A DNA stretch of 64,000 nt. It comes from Methylocella silvestris BL2. GTDB lineage: Bacteria; Pseudomonadota; Alphaproteobacteria; Rhizobiales; Beijerinckiaceae. The notes under the pieces were generated by a model, which made no database searches, was not told the DNA's origin, and saw nothing but the letters and a program-made list of their open reading frames with translations. This document shows, one piece after another, positions 52,001-60,619 of the stretch. Where the stretch lies: contig NC_011666.1 of assembly GCF_000021745.1 (NCBI RefSeq), positions 3,127,001 to 3,191,000 on the forward strand. Reading direction: 5' to 3'. How positions within the stretch are numbered: position 1 is the stretch's first letter; every line of letters begins with the position of its first letter. The translations under genes were made by a program, and so were the position numbers.

Positions 52001-52470
52001 AGATCCGCGCGGCGCAGACGGAGCTACAGCGGCTCGGCTGCCTTGGTCCGATTGAGACCGGTGCGCTCGACGGCAAGACGAGAGCGGGCTTTGCCCGCTA
52101 TTTCGAGGCGAAGGGAGAGAACGCCCCGTCGGCGTCCGAGCTCAAGGTGACTGACGAGATCTTGACGAAGCTCGAAGGCGATAAAGCCGGCCTTTGCCCG
52201 CCGGCCGATGTCGCCGAGCCGATCCAGCCCGTGCGGCGCTCCAAGAAAGACCTCGCGCGCGTCCCGCCGGCCGAGGAGCCGAGCCAGAAGGCCGCGTCAA
52301 GGCCGGCGCGCGAGAAGGCGGCGCGGCCCGCCCCGGCAGAGCGGCCGGTGCGCGTCGCAAAGCCGCAGCCCGAGCAGCGGCCGCGTCCGGCGCCTGCCGC
52401 TCCGCCAGCCCAGGCGACGGCGAACAAGGTCGGGGGACATTCCGCCTCGCCGCTTGGCGTCGGATTTTAG
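49003..52470 (+). CDS. Secreted caspase-family protein with two-cysteine tandem repeats and PG-binding-like domain
   Basis: Multidomain protein of 1155 residues. A signal peptide (LNALIVVVCGLLALAAALPG, cleavage near AAA-ERR) is followed by a peptidase C14 (caspase-like) domain: RVALVIGNSVYKN, the catalytic histidine in LFYFAGHAVQ (H104) and the catalytic cysteine in VLDACRNNP (C155), both intact. A short helical region (about 265-340) leads to thirteen repeats of 43-53 residues, each with two cysteines (50023-51969). A peptidoglycan-binding-like segment follows (AAQTELQRLGCLGPIETGAL), then a Pro/Lys/Arg-rich tail. I prefer the ATG at 49003 to the upstream in-frame TTG because it starts a clean signal peptide. 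It is divergent from the T6SS operon. Target unknown. Confidence 0.88.
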   Translation: MRSSLNALIVVVCGLLALAAALPGAAAAERRVALVIGNSVYKNSALDIPNARNDAEDVAAALKALGFDVLLETDVDLAAASKAIQQFARMSVGADSTLFYFAGHAVQYQGHNYLLPVDAEVKDEISLPFETIAVDNIRAVLDRSNGVKIMVLDACRNNPIADRLAKMASAAPAIDPSERTRGLERIDKSEGIIVAFATSPGDVALDGQERNSPFTKAFLKRLNEPGLEVEMMFRRIANDVREATSGRQRPETYVSLVNEYYLNQTDRVAWEKVKETDDPAALHDFVERFPSSFYAIEARYRLKALERAIAEQKARALKEAELARREKEVAAQEAAARLKADEACRTERAALAAASPRDAEALRRLSASACEEVKGAAQKRLADLEATFAAEAEACRRDAEALAGLSSGRDVDALHALMRETPCVAVKTSAAARIGAVEADLAKAAEICQREESELKGLVERGDGAGLEGLRSRSACPATLPAIAQGLRTITAAAKAACERDASALQAIPERDAASLRAFVAHGACDPVKATAQTRLRELESVLAREEAQCRSEQSALKDLIARGDSAGVGEFRSRARCPAAIAAAETASREIAAAADAACARDNAALNALAPRDVAALRALSDRSSCGAVKTAAAQRLEVAEAALRQEAEACGRDEAQWKDLSGSGDKVAIEAFRKRVDCGRLAPAIERRIAELKTICRADDAALAALNARDADGLRSFLGKAQCDDAKAEAAKRLAALEAAAQREAEICRRDGAQWAERAGSANRADVEAFVKGAECAAVKSAAERRLAELGAICKSDAASLAALGARDAAGLSGFIGKAQCDEVKTDAKQRLARLETVLARDAQICQRDEALMKDVSSADREAFTALRQRAECPSVLAALDRTLADLKQACQREQDALSAIGVGDGAATKSFLESAVCGDVKTAARAKLARIEANEAKAEEACRREDVELTALKTQGAAARGQLDALKGRLTCARLRPDIEAALSQLPEPPPVNTKPQIRAAQTELQRLGCLGPIETGALDGKTRAGFARYFEAKGENAPSASELKVTDEILTKLEGDKAGLCPPADVAEPIQPVRRSKKDLARVPPAEEPSQKAASRPAREKAARPAPAERPVRVAKPQPEQRPRPAPAAPPAQATANKVGGHSASPLGVGF
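50023..51969 (+). repeat. Thirteen tandem two-cysteine repeats within the caspase-family protein
   Basis: Each unit opens with C-x-R/S-D/E and carries a second cysteine about 24-29 residues later. Two forms alternate. Form A reads like C..D..AL.AL..RD...L..F....C..VK..A..RL..LE. Form B reads like C.RDE...KDL...........F.....C...... and is shorter after its second cysteine. Identity is moderate, so the array is old, not a recent DNA duplication. Twenty-six cysteines in an exported protein suggest disulfide-pinned helical hairpins. Confidence 0.75.
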
Positions 52471-52566
52471 GGCGTCCTCTTTCGTTGCGGCGAGCCGATT
52501 TTTGCGGCTTGCGCCCATAGGTTCAAGCCGATATACCGTCGCCGAAGCTGGCCCTTGCGGGCGGCG

Positions 52567-52641
<75 letters not shown>

Positions 52642-52921
52642 TTCGGCCATAGACGTATGCAGCTGCTTCCTGTCCGCGATGCGACTGCCGCGCGCCCTGA
52701 GGACATTGTCCGAGGAACGCTCGACCCTCGGACCATGCGGCCGCCAAACCGCCGCCGAATCGAACTTTGTCGCAACATGGAACGGACTTAAAGCTAGACC
52801 GTTTCCTTAAAGCCGAGCCCTCGGCATTGCTGCCGCCCGCCGATACGTTTATCTCTCCCGCGCTGGATCTTGCGGCGTACATTGGGCGCTAGCGAGCATC
52901 GCAGCCTTCGGAGCTGTCACT

Positions 52922-54355
52922 GTGACGATGAAAGCGTTTCCGGAAACGAAATCCCTGCCCCCGTCGCGGCGCTTCGACGTCGCCGCCCTCGCCGCCGAGC
53001 GCGAGGGCGAGCGTTACGCGCTGCATTCCCGCTACATGAATGAAATGATGGTCCGCGTCTTCCAGACGATCGGGACCGACGTCGGCTTCCAGCGCGGCGA
53101 GGGCCAATATCTCTATGACCGTCGCGGCGCGCGCTATCTCGATCTACTGAGCGGCTGGGGCGTCTTCGGTGTTGGACGCAACCATCCGCTCATTCGCGAG
53201 GCGCTGGAAAGCGTGCTCGCCGCCGAACTGCCCAATCTGGTGCAGATGGACGTCTCGGTCCTCGCCGGCCTGCTCGCCGAGCGGCTGCTCGGCTTCGTCC
53301 CCTATCTCGACAAGGTTTTCTTCGCCAATTCAGGGACGGAGGCTGTCGAGGCGGCGCTCAAATTCGCGCGGCGCGCGACAGGCCGGACTGAAATCATCCA
53401 TTGCGGCCACGCCTTTCACGGCCTCAGCTATGGCGCTTTGTCCTTGAACGGCGACGCCATCTTCAAGGACGGCTTCGGTCCGCTTCTGCCCGACTGCGTC
53501 GAGGTTCCGTTCAACGATCTTGCAGCGCTCGAAAAGGCGCTCTCTAGCGGCAAAGCGGCGGCCTTCATCGTCGAGCCCATCCAGGGCAAGGGCGTCAACA
53601 TGCCGGACGATTGGTATTTGCGGGACGCAGCGGCGCTTTGCCGGAAATATGGCGCGCTGTTTATCGCCGACGAGATCCAGACCGGTCTTGGCCGCACGGG
53701 GCGTTTCCTCGCCGTCGAACATTGGGGCGTTGAGCCCGATATGGTGCTGATCGCCAAGGGACTGTCCGGCGGACATGTGCCGGTCGGCGCCGTTTTGACG
53801 CGCAAGCACGTGTTCGAGAAGGTTTTCAACCGGATGGACCGCGCGGTCATCCACGGATCGACCTTCGCCAAGAACGACATGGCGATGGCGGCGGGTTTGG
53901 CGACGCTTGAGGTGATCGAATCCGAGCGGCTGATCGCCAATGCCGAGCGGCTTGGCGCCCGGCTCCTCAAAAGCTTCGCGGCGATGGAGCAGCGGTACGA
54001 ACTCGTGAAAGCCGTGCGCGGCAAGGGGCTGATGATCGGCGTCGAATTCGGCAAGCCGCAATCCCTGAAACTGAAGGCGGCGTGGGGCGTCGTCGAAGCG
54101 GTCAACCCCGGCCTGTTCTGCCAGCTGATCACGCTGCCCCTGTTCGAGCAGCATAAGATTCTGGTCCAGGTGGCGGGCCACGCCAGCCACACCATCAAGC
54201 TGCTTCCCACCCTCGTCATCGACTCCGCCGACTGTGAGTGGATCGAGCGCTCCTTCGACGCCGTCATCGCCGACAGCCATCGCGTGCCGGGCGCGGTCTG
54301 GACGCTTGGCAAGACGCTCGCCGATCACGCCCTCAAAGCGCGCGCGACGAAATAG
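52922..54355 (+). CDS. Class III PLP-dependent aminotransferase (possibly HpnO-like)
   Basis: Aminotransferase of 477 residues, fold type I. Motifs are LDLLSGWGVFGVGRNHP, the PLP phosphate site FFANSGTEAVEAALKFARR, FHGLSYGALSL, IVEPIQGKGVNMPDDWYL, the DEIQTGLGRTG loop, and the Schiff-base lysine in MVLIAKGLSGGHVPVGAVL. It resembles putrescine/ornithine-type enzymes and the hopanoid-linked HpnO, which makes aminobacteriohopanetriol in related bacteria. No hopanoid genes are adjacent, so this stays a suggestion. The GTG at 52922 has GGAG about eight bases upstream; an ATG two codons later is the alternative. It is followed by rimM after eight bases. Confidence 0.87.
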   Translation: MTMKAFPETKSLPPSRRFDVAALAAEREGERYALHSRYMNEMMVRVFQTIGTDVGFQRGEGQYLYDRRGARYLDLLSGWGVFGVGRNHPLIREALESVLAAELPNLVQMDVSVLAGLLAERLLGFVPYLDKVFFANSGTEAVEAALKFARRATGRTEIIHCGHAFHGLSYGALSLNGDAIFKDGFGPLLPDCVEVPFNDLAALEKALSSGKAAAFIVEPIQGKGVNMPDDWYLRDAAALCRKYGALFIADEIQTGLGRTGRFLAVEHWGVEPDMVLIAKGLSGGHVPVGAVLTRKHVFEKVFNRMDRAVIHGSTFAKNDMAMAAGLATLEVIESERLIANAERLGARLLKSFAAMEQRYELVKAVRGKGLMIGVEFGKPQSLKLKAAWGVVEAVNPGLFCQLITLPLFEQHKILVQVAGHASHTIKLLPTLVIDSADCEWIERSFDAVIADSHRVPGAVWTLGKTLADHALKARATK

Positions 54356-54363
54356 GACCGACC

Positions 54364-54963
54364 ATGGATCGGCAGACTTCGGATCGGAAAACCGCGGACC
54401 GGCTGGTGCTGATCGGCCGGTTCGGCGCCCCCCATGGCGTCAGGGGCGAGCTGCGGCTGCAGAGTTTTACGGAAAATCCGGCCGCGATTTCATCCTATGG
54501 GCCGCTCACCGACAGACTGGGGGCGAAAGCCTTCTCGATTTTGACCGCGCGAGCCGTCAAGCCCGATTTGTTTGTCGTCAAGCTCAAAGGCGTCGACGAC
54601 CGGACCGCCGCCGAGGCCTTGACCAATGTCGAGGTTTTTGTCGCGCGCGAAAAATTGCCGGCCGCGGCGGAAGATGAGTTCTATCTCGCCGATCTGATCG
54701 GTCTTGAGGCGCTGGACGCCTCGCGCGCGCCGTTTGGACGCGTCAAGAATGTCCTCGATTTTGGGGCGGGCGACATCCTTGAAATCGAACCTGCGGGCGG
54801 TGGCGAAACGCTGCTGCTGCCGTTCACGCGGCAGGTCGCGCCGGAAATCGATCTCGCCGCGGGCTTCATCGTGATCGATCCGCCGGTCGAACGCGCGGCT
54901 CCGGCGTTTTTGCAGAACGACGAGACGGACGCCGCGGCATCGCCGCCGCCTTCGGCCTCATAG
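54364..54963 (+). CDS. rimM: Ribosome maturation factor RimM
   Basis: 16S rRNA processing/30S assembly factor of 199 residues that binds ribosomal protein S19. The N-terminal barrel begins LVLIGRFGAPHGVRGELRLQ and continues through FVVKLKGVDDRTAAEALTNV. The PRC-barrel C-terminal domain has EFYLADLIGLEAL, GRVKNVLDFGAGDILEIEP and LLLPFTRQVAPEIDLAAGFI. It starts eight bases after the aminotransferase. trmD follows about 120 bases later, the usual rimM-trmD order, but rpsP and rplS are not beside them here. Confidence 0.95.
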   Translation: MDRQTSDRKTADRLVLIGRFGAPHGVRGELRLQSFTENPAAISSYGPLTDRLGAKAFSILTARAVKPDLFVVKLKGVDDRTAAEALTNVEVFVAREKLPAAAEDEFYLADLIGLEALDASRAPFGRVKNVLDFGAGDILEIEPAGGGETLLLPFTRQVAPEIDLAAGFIVIDPPVERAAPAFLQNDETDAAASPPPSAS

Positions 54964-55070
54964 CGCGGGATGAGAAAAGTGGATTCCGGTTTTCCGCGCG
55001 AATCCCGCTCTAAACTCCTGGAATCGATCACGATTCATGATCATGGACCGCTTCTGTCCATGATTACGGC
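54964..55070. repeat. Intergenic palindromic repeat region between rimM and trmD
   Basis: The stretch contains GAAAAGTGGATTCCGGTTTT, CGCTCTAAAC and two small hairpins: GAATCG-ATCA-CGATTC (55021-55036) and TCATGGAC-N7-GTCCATGA (55041-55063). The AAGTGG..CCGGTTTTCC..GCTCTAAA type sequence resembles interspersed intergenic elements of Hyphomicrobiales. A weaker relative (GCGTTTTAGAGCATGATCG) appears near 10504. As it sits in the leader of trmD it may also affect that transcript. Confidence 0.45.
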
Positions 55071-55083
55071 CTAGCGAACGCGG

Positions 55084-55779
55084 ATGTGGCGCGCCTCGAT
55101 CTTCACGCTATTTCCCGGCATGTTTCCGGGCCCGCTCGGCGCCTCGCTCGCCGGCGAGGGGCTTTCGCGCGGCGTTTGGGCGCTTGAGACGCATGACATC
55201 CGCGACCATGGCCTTGGCCGCCATCGCGCCGTCGACGATACGCCGGCGGGCGGTGGCCCCGGCATGGTCATCCGCGCCGATGTTCTCGCCGCCGCGCTCG
55301 ATTCCGGGATCGCAGCCGGCGACAGCCGCCCGCGGCTGCTGCTTAGCCCGCGCGGGCCGAGTTTGCGCCAACAGCGCGTTCGGAGCCTTGCGCAAGGCGA
55401 GGGCGTGATCCTGATCTGCGGCCGCTTCGAGGGCGTCGACGAAAGGATCATCGCAGCGCGGGGCCTCGAGGAAATCTCAATCGGAGATTATATCCTCTCA
55501 GGCGGCGAACTTGCCGCCATGATCCTGCTCGACGCTTGCGTCAGGCTGCTGCCCGGCGTGATGGGCAAGGAGGCGTCGGGGCTCGAGGAAAGCTTCGAGA
55601 GCGGACTGCTCGAATATCCGCATTTCACGCGCCCGCGCGAATTTGAAGGCCGCGAGATTCCGGACGTCCTGCTCTCGGGCGATCACGCCCGCATCAAGGC
55701 CTGGCGCGACGCCGAGGCCCTGCGCCTGACGCGCGAGCGGCGTCCGGACCTGCTCGAAGCCGACCGCAAGACGCGCTGA
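55084..55779 (+). CDS. trmD: tRNA (guanine-N(1)-)-methyltransferase TrmD
   Basis: SPOUT-class enzyme of 231 residues that makes m1G37 in tRNA. It starts [18 protein letters not shown] and shows [52 protein letters not shown], and the trefoil-knot SAM site [20 protein letters not shown] with [20 protein letters not shown]. The C-terminal substrate region [15 protein letters not shown] is intact. A repeat-rich leader separates it from rimM. It is convergent with the glycosyltransferase gene. Confidence 0.96.
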   Translation: MWRASIFTLFPGMFPGPLGASLAGEGLSRGVWALETHDIRDHGLGRHRAVDDTPAGGGPGMVIRADVLAAALDSGIAAGDSRPRLLLSPRGPSLRQQRVRSLAQGEGVILICGRFEGVDERIIAARGLEEISIGDYILSGGELAAMILLDACVRLLPGVMGKEASGLEESFESGLLEYPHFTRPREFEGREIPDVLLSGDHARIKAWRDAEALRLTRERRPDLLEADRKTR

Positions 55780-55803
55780 AGGCTTTGTCTCCTGTGGGAC
55801 GGC

Positions 55804-57834
55804 TCAAAAAATCGCCGGGCGACGGCGCGCGAGCGGGGCGAATGGGAGGTCCGCGCTTTTTCGGGCGCCGAGGCGCGCAGCCGCCGCGGCGAGCGCCTGC
55901 GACTTCTTCCAGGAGCTTTTGGCGAGGCCGTGCTCCGTCTTGTGCCAGTGGAACGGCCGCATGATGAGGTCGTAAAGAGCCGCCCAGGACGCCGCCGAAA
56001 TCAGGATGTAATAGGGCAGGAGCAGCGGCAGGAAGAGCCATAGCCGCAGCAGCTTGCGCCGCTTCATGCCTAAGAGCGCGATCCAGACGATCGAGCCCGC
56101 GCCGAAAGCGGCGACGGAAAGCCAGAGCGTCGCCGCCACAGCCGAGATGATGTTGTCCGGATGCGGCAGTCCGAAGCGTGCCAGATCGACGATCACGACC
56201 CCGGTCAGGAACGGTCCGAACAGTGGGCCGATGACCAGATTGATCATCATCAGGGCATAGACCATCACGCCGGACCAACCGACTTCCTTGCGCAGCGCCG
56301 CCGGATTCCGGCTCAACGTGACGAAAGTCTGCATCCAGCCTTTCGACCAGCGCCGCCGCTGTGTGATCCACGCCTTGATCTCGGCCGGGGCTTCCTCCCG
56401 CGTCGTCGAGACGAGCGTCTCCGAGCGATAGCCGAAGCGGTCGAGCCTCAGCCCGAGATCGGCGTCCTCGGTGACATTCCATGGATCCCAGCCGCAGATC
56501 TTGCGCAGGACGTCGGTCCGAAAATGATTGGACGTGCCGCCGAGCGGAATCGGCAGCCGCAGATCGGCAAGGCCATGGGTGACGACGTCGAATAGCGCGG
56601 CATATTCGATCGCAAACAGCCGGGTCAGCCAGGAATCCTCAATATTGTCGATTGCGAGCTGGGCCTGCAGGCAGGCCGTTTGCGGCGGCGCGCGCAGGAA
56701 GCGTTCGGCGGCGTCGCGCAATTGCTGCGGGGCCGGGACGTCCTCCGCATCGAAGATCGCAACATACTCTCCAGCGACCAGCGAAAGGGCTATATTGAGC
56801 GCGCGCGGCTTCGTCCGCGGCCAGCCCCGCGGCGCGACGACGATCTCGTAGATCGGCGGCAGATCCAGCGCCTCCAGCGCGAGCCGCGTCGCGTCGTCAT
56901 CCTCCTCGATCACCAACTTGATATCGAGTTTGCCGCGCGGATAGTCGATCGCGTCGAGCGCGGCGACGAGTTCGCGGACGATCCGCGCCTCCTTGTGCAG
57001 AGCGACGATAATCGAATAGGGCGGCAGCTGACGGTCGTAGACGCGAGAGACCAGGCCGGCGCGCGCCGGCTCGGCGCTCGCTGCGCCGGCGAAGAGACGC
57101 AAGCTGATCGCCGCCAGAAAAAGAAGCCCGGCGCCGATCGCCAGCGCCGCCGTCATGGGTGGGGCGAAGGCGCAGGCCAGTCCAAAGGTCGCGATCGCCG
57201 CGATGACGGCGCAGCACTGCGGCTCGGTCGCTCCGGCCCGCGCCGACAGTTGCGGGTAGCGGGTCGCAAGCGCGAGGCTGGCGTGACGAGCGATTAAAGG
57301 CGCGGCCAGCGCGCGAACAAGACGCGACATATTTGCCGGCGTCGTGATGGCGAGGCTGCCCGCCATCTCCTCGCCCTGGTCCTTGCGCCGCAGCAGGCTG
57401 CTCAGCGTCGCGCCGCGCGGCGCGACGAGCCAGCGCGGCCCCGGGCCGGAGAGGGGGGCGATTCCCGCAGAGATGGAATGGGGGTAGCGAACGCCGTCTC
57501 CGAGGGAGGCGTCCTTCTCGATGAAGGCGACGCCGAGATGCGCGGCCAGCGATCGATAGAAAAAGGATTCCGTGATGAAGCCGCCGGCGAGCAGCGCGGC
57601 CTCCGGGGCGACGCTTTGCGCCCGCGCAAGCTCTGCGGCCTCGCTGAGCAAGGCGGATGACGCTCCGAACGCCGTCAAAAAGACCAGTTCCGCAGGTAAC
57701 GTGTCAGCCCGAAGGCTCTCCGTAACCGCTAAGTGCGAAAATGCGGACGGCGAAGAGGGCGGGCGCCAGACCTTTGGAGGCGAATGCGAAGCTGAACGCC
57801 AAGCTGTTTGCCGTGAAACGTTCTGCTGCGCCAT
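55804..57834 (-). CDS. Family 2 (cellulose synthase-like) membrane glycosyltransferase
   Basis: Processive-type GT2 protein of 676 residues. The N-terminal 200 residues hold a cytosolic domain (EAALLAGGFITESFFYRSLA, VAFIEKDASLGDG) similar to the MshEN/GspE N-terminal type, followed by two helices near 215-265. The catalytic domain has YSIIVALHKEARIVRELVAA, an aspartate motif in EYVAIFDAEDVPAPQQL, WNVTEDADLGLRLDRFGY, and the acceptor-site motif ITQRRRWSKGWMQTF (QxxRW). Several C-terminal helices end with the family-typical MRPFHWHKTEHGLAKSS. It probably makes or exports a surface polysaccharide; no other polysaccharide genes are adjacent. Confidence 0.87.
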   Translation of the reverse strand: MAQQNVSRQTAWRSASHSPPKVWRPPSSPSAFSHLAVTESLRADTLPAELVFLTAFGASSALLSEAAELARAQSVAPEAALLAGGFITESFFYRSLAAHLGVAFIEKDASLGDGVRYPHSISAGIAPLSGPGPRWLVAPRGATLSSLLRRKDQGEEMAGSLAITTPANMSRLVRALAAPLIARHASLALATRYPQLSARAGATEPQCCAVIAAIATFGLACAFAPPMTAALAIGAGLLFLAAISLRLFAGAASAEPARAGLVSRVYDRQLPPYSIIVALHKEARIVRELVAALDAIDYPRGKLDIKLVIEEDDDATRLALEALDLPPIYEIVVAPRGWPRTKPRALNIALSLVAGEYVAIFDAEDVPAPQQLRDAAERFLRAPPQTACLQAQLAIDNIEDSWLTRLFAIEYAALFDVVTHGLADLRLPIPLGGTSNHFRTDVLRKICGWDPWNVTEDADLGLRLDRFGYRSETLVSTTREEAPAEIKAWITQRRRWSKGWMQTFVTLSRNPAALRKEVGWSGVMVYALMMINLVIGPLFGPFLTGVVIVDLARFGLPHPDNIISAVAATLWLSVAAFGAGSIVWIALLGMKRRKLLRLWLFLPLLLPYYILISAASWAALYDLIMRPFHWHKTEHGLAKSSWKKSQALAAAAARLGARKSADLPFAPLARRRPAIF

Positions 57835-58061
57835 TGTGAGCCGCCTACTGTGACGCTCTAGCTTGGAAGGTCAAATTATCTAAGTCAACAGTCGTTTTTT
57901 AGCAGACGAAAAAAAACAAATGTGACATAGTTGGGGCATGAAGCTTACTCGTGCTGCTGTCTCCCCAAAGGGTTGAAAAGTCAGGCGATCTGCTCGGGCA
58001 AGCTTTATTACTTAGGTGGTAAGCAACAAAATTATCCAGGGCGGAAAAAGGGACCGAGGAG

Positions 58062-58370
58062 ATGTATCTCATTGCGGGGGCTTGCTTTTTAACTGGCATT
58101 ATCTTTGGGCGTTGCTTTAAGGTTTATGTTCTCGCCCCAACATGCGCGGTCGTCTTTTTCGTCTCGCTGTTTATCGCTTATTCCGAGGCGCATTCCTTGC
58201 CGTGGGCGGCCTTCGACGCAGCGGTGCGGTTGGCGCTTCTTCAGCTGGGCTATGTGGGCGGCCTGATCGCTCCGGCTATTCCAAGTCTGTTGCAGTCGCG
58301 CGGGACGCGCCCTGCCGGCTTGAACCTCGCCCGCTCGTCAGGTCGGCGCGCCGATCGTCACCCTCTTTGA
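58062..58370 (+). CDS. Small two-helix membrane protein, function unknown
   Basis: A 102-residue protein with two or three hydrophobic segments (YLIAGACFLTGIIFGRC, VLAPTCAVVFFVSLFIAYSE, and a less hydrophobic LLQLGYVGGLIAPAIPSLLQ) and a basic tail (SSGRRADRHPL). Purine-rich AAGGGACCGAGGAG precedes the ATG. The overall plan recalls small rhizobial exopolysaccharide-regulating membrane proteins (ExoX-like), which would suit the divergent glycosyltransferase gene, but sequence similarity is not clear. The region 57835-58090 is markedly AT-rich, with T and A runs, unlike its surroundings, and probably carries promoters for both genes. Confidence 0.55.
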   Translation: MYLIAGACFLTGIIFGRCFKVYVLAPTCAVVFFVSLFIAYSEAHSLPWAAFDAAVRLALLQLGYVGGLIAPAIPSLLQSRGTRPAGLNLARSSGRRADRHPL

Positions 58371-58402
58371 GTCCCCAAAGCCGGCCGAGACGCAATCTCC
58401 GA

Positions 58403-59185
58403 TCAAGACGACGGCCCGGCGGGAACAAGCGCGTCCGTGCGCTTAAAGGTAAAATAAGCTGGAACGCGGCCTTCGCTCAGCGCCTTGGCTTCATAGCGGG
58501 TCGAGCCCCAGCCCGCCCACGGCTCGCGCCAGTCGCGCGCGCTCGCCGGCGCCCAGACGAAATGCGGCGACCGCAGGATGCGCGCAAGCGTCCAGCCGCC
58601 ATTGTCGTCAATATCGGTCGCAAATCGCAATTGCGCCCCCGGCCGCATCACGCGCGCAAGACGTAGCAGCATGGCGTCACCGAGGAAACGACGTTTGCGC
58701 TGTCGCCGCTTCGGCCAGGGATCTGGGTAGAGCAGATAGACGCCGTCAAGGGCGCGGGCCGGCAGCGCCGCGATGACCGCGCGCGCGTCCCCCTCGTAAA
58801 GCCGCACATTTTGCAATTGCCCCTCTTCGATCAGGGCGGCCGCCTTGGCGACGCCGTTGCGAAACGGCTCGCAGCCGATGAAACCGGCGCCGGGATCCTG
58901 CGCGGCGCAGTCGGCGAGGTGCTCGCCGCCGCCAAAGCCGATTTCGAGCCAAAGCGAGGTGGGCGCCGCGCCAAACAGCGTCGCCGGATCAATCGGATTT
59001 GAGGGATCGACGGCGACCGCGGGCAGCACGGTCCGCATCAGCAAAGCATGGCGCTCCGTCAGCCGCTTGCCTCGCCTGCGGCCGTAGAGACCCGAAGGCC
59101 CGTCCGCTGCCGCGGGTTCGCCGCCGGGCTCGGATAAAGGCGCGGCGGCGCGGTCAGTCCCGCTTTTCTCCAAGACGGTTTTCAT
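58403..59185 (-). CDS. trmB: tRNA (guanine-N(7)-)-methyltransferase TrmB
   Basis: SAM-dependent enzyme that makes m7G46 in tRNA; 260 residues from the ATG at 59185. Motifs are LYGRRRGKRLTERHALLM, SAM-binding LWLEIGFGGGEHLADCAAQD, FIGCEPFRNGVAKA, VYLLYPDPWPKRRQRKRRFL (the diagnostic PDPWPKxRHxKRR region) and RFATDIDDNGGWTLARI. A GTG seven codons upstream (59206) is in frame but lies inside a perfect 34-bp palindrome, so I prefer the ATG. It follows metK in the same direction with about 100 bases between. Confidence 0.93.
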   Translation of the reverse strand: MKTVLEKSGTDRAAAPLSEPGGEPAAADGPSGLYGRRRGKRLTERHALLMRTVLPAVAVDPSNPIDPATLFGAAPTSLWLEIGFGGGEHLADCAAQDPGAGFIGCEPFRNGVAKAAALIEEGQLQNVRLYEGDARAVIAALPARALDGVYLLYPDPWPKRRQRKRRFLGDAMLLRLARVMRPGAQLRFATDIDDNGGWTLARILRSPHFVWAPASARDWREPWAGWGSTRYEAKALSEGRVPAYFTFKRTDALVPAGPSS

Positions 59186-59194
59186 CCCGGCGCG

Positions 59195-59228
59195 CGATCG
59201 TTTCACATGGCTCCATGTGAAACGATCG
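59195..59228. promoter_or_regulatory. Perfect 34-bp palindrome in the metK-trmB gap
   Basis: Two 16-base arms, CGATCGTTTCACATGG and its exact complement, are separated only by CT. The element ends nine bases before the preferred trmB ATG and lies after the metK stop. In RNA it would form a strong hairpin, without a U-run. As DNA it could be a dimeric repressor operator. Its core GTTTCAC...GTGAAAC resembles parS half-sites, but ten bases rather than none separate them. Confidence 0.6.
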
Positions 59229-59283
59229 CTGGTCTCTTAGTTGAGGCGACGCATTGGCGGCTTAGCCGGAGTTTTCGTCCGGA

Positions 59284-60481
<1,198 letters not shown>

Positions 60482-60581
60482 CAACCTCTCCGCAGACGAC
60501 AAAAGCCCAGCGCGTCGCGCTCATTGGCCTAATGCGGAAAATCCATGACCGCGTTCTTTTTGTCAAGCGTTTTGCCCGGTA

Positions 60582-60601
60582 GCGTTCGTTAAAGCGAACG
60601 C
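60582..60601. terminator. Small hairpin between the XRE regulator and metK
   Basis: GCGTTCG and CGAACGC form a 7-bp stem around TTAAAG, 18 bases after the XRE gene stop on the minus strand. There is no T-run, so it is a weak terminator candidate. A TTGACA at 60566-60561 (minus strand), about 80 bases before the metK ATG, could be the metK -35 box, but the -10 is unclear. Confidence 0.35.
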
Positions 60602-60619
60602 CGGCTTTGAGCCGCCTGC

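Noticed and set aside
59195..59228. parS centromere site
   Set aside because: Half-sites GTTTCAC and GTGAAAC are present but separated by ten extra bases, unlike the contiguous parS palindrome, and parAB genes are not nearby.
60482..60619. SAM or SAH riboswitch in the metK leader
   Set aside because: The short leader shows a TTGACA and one small hairpin but no conserved riboswitch core that I can recognise.
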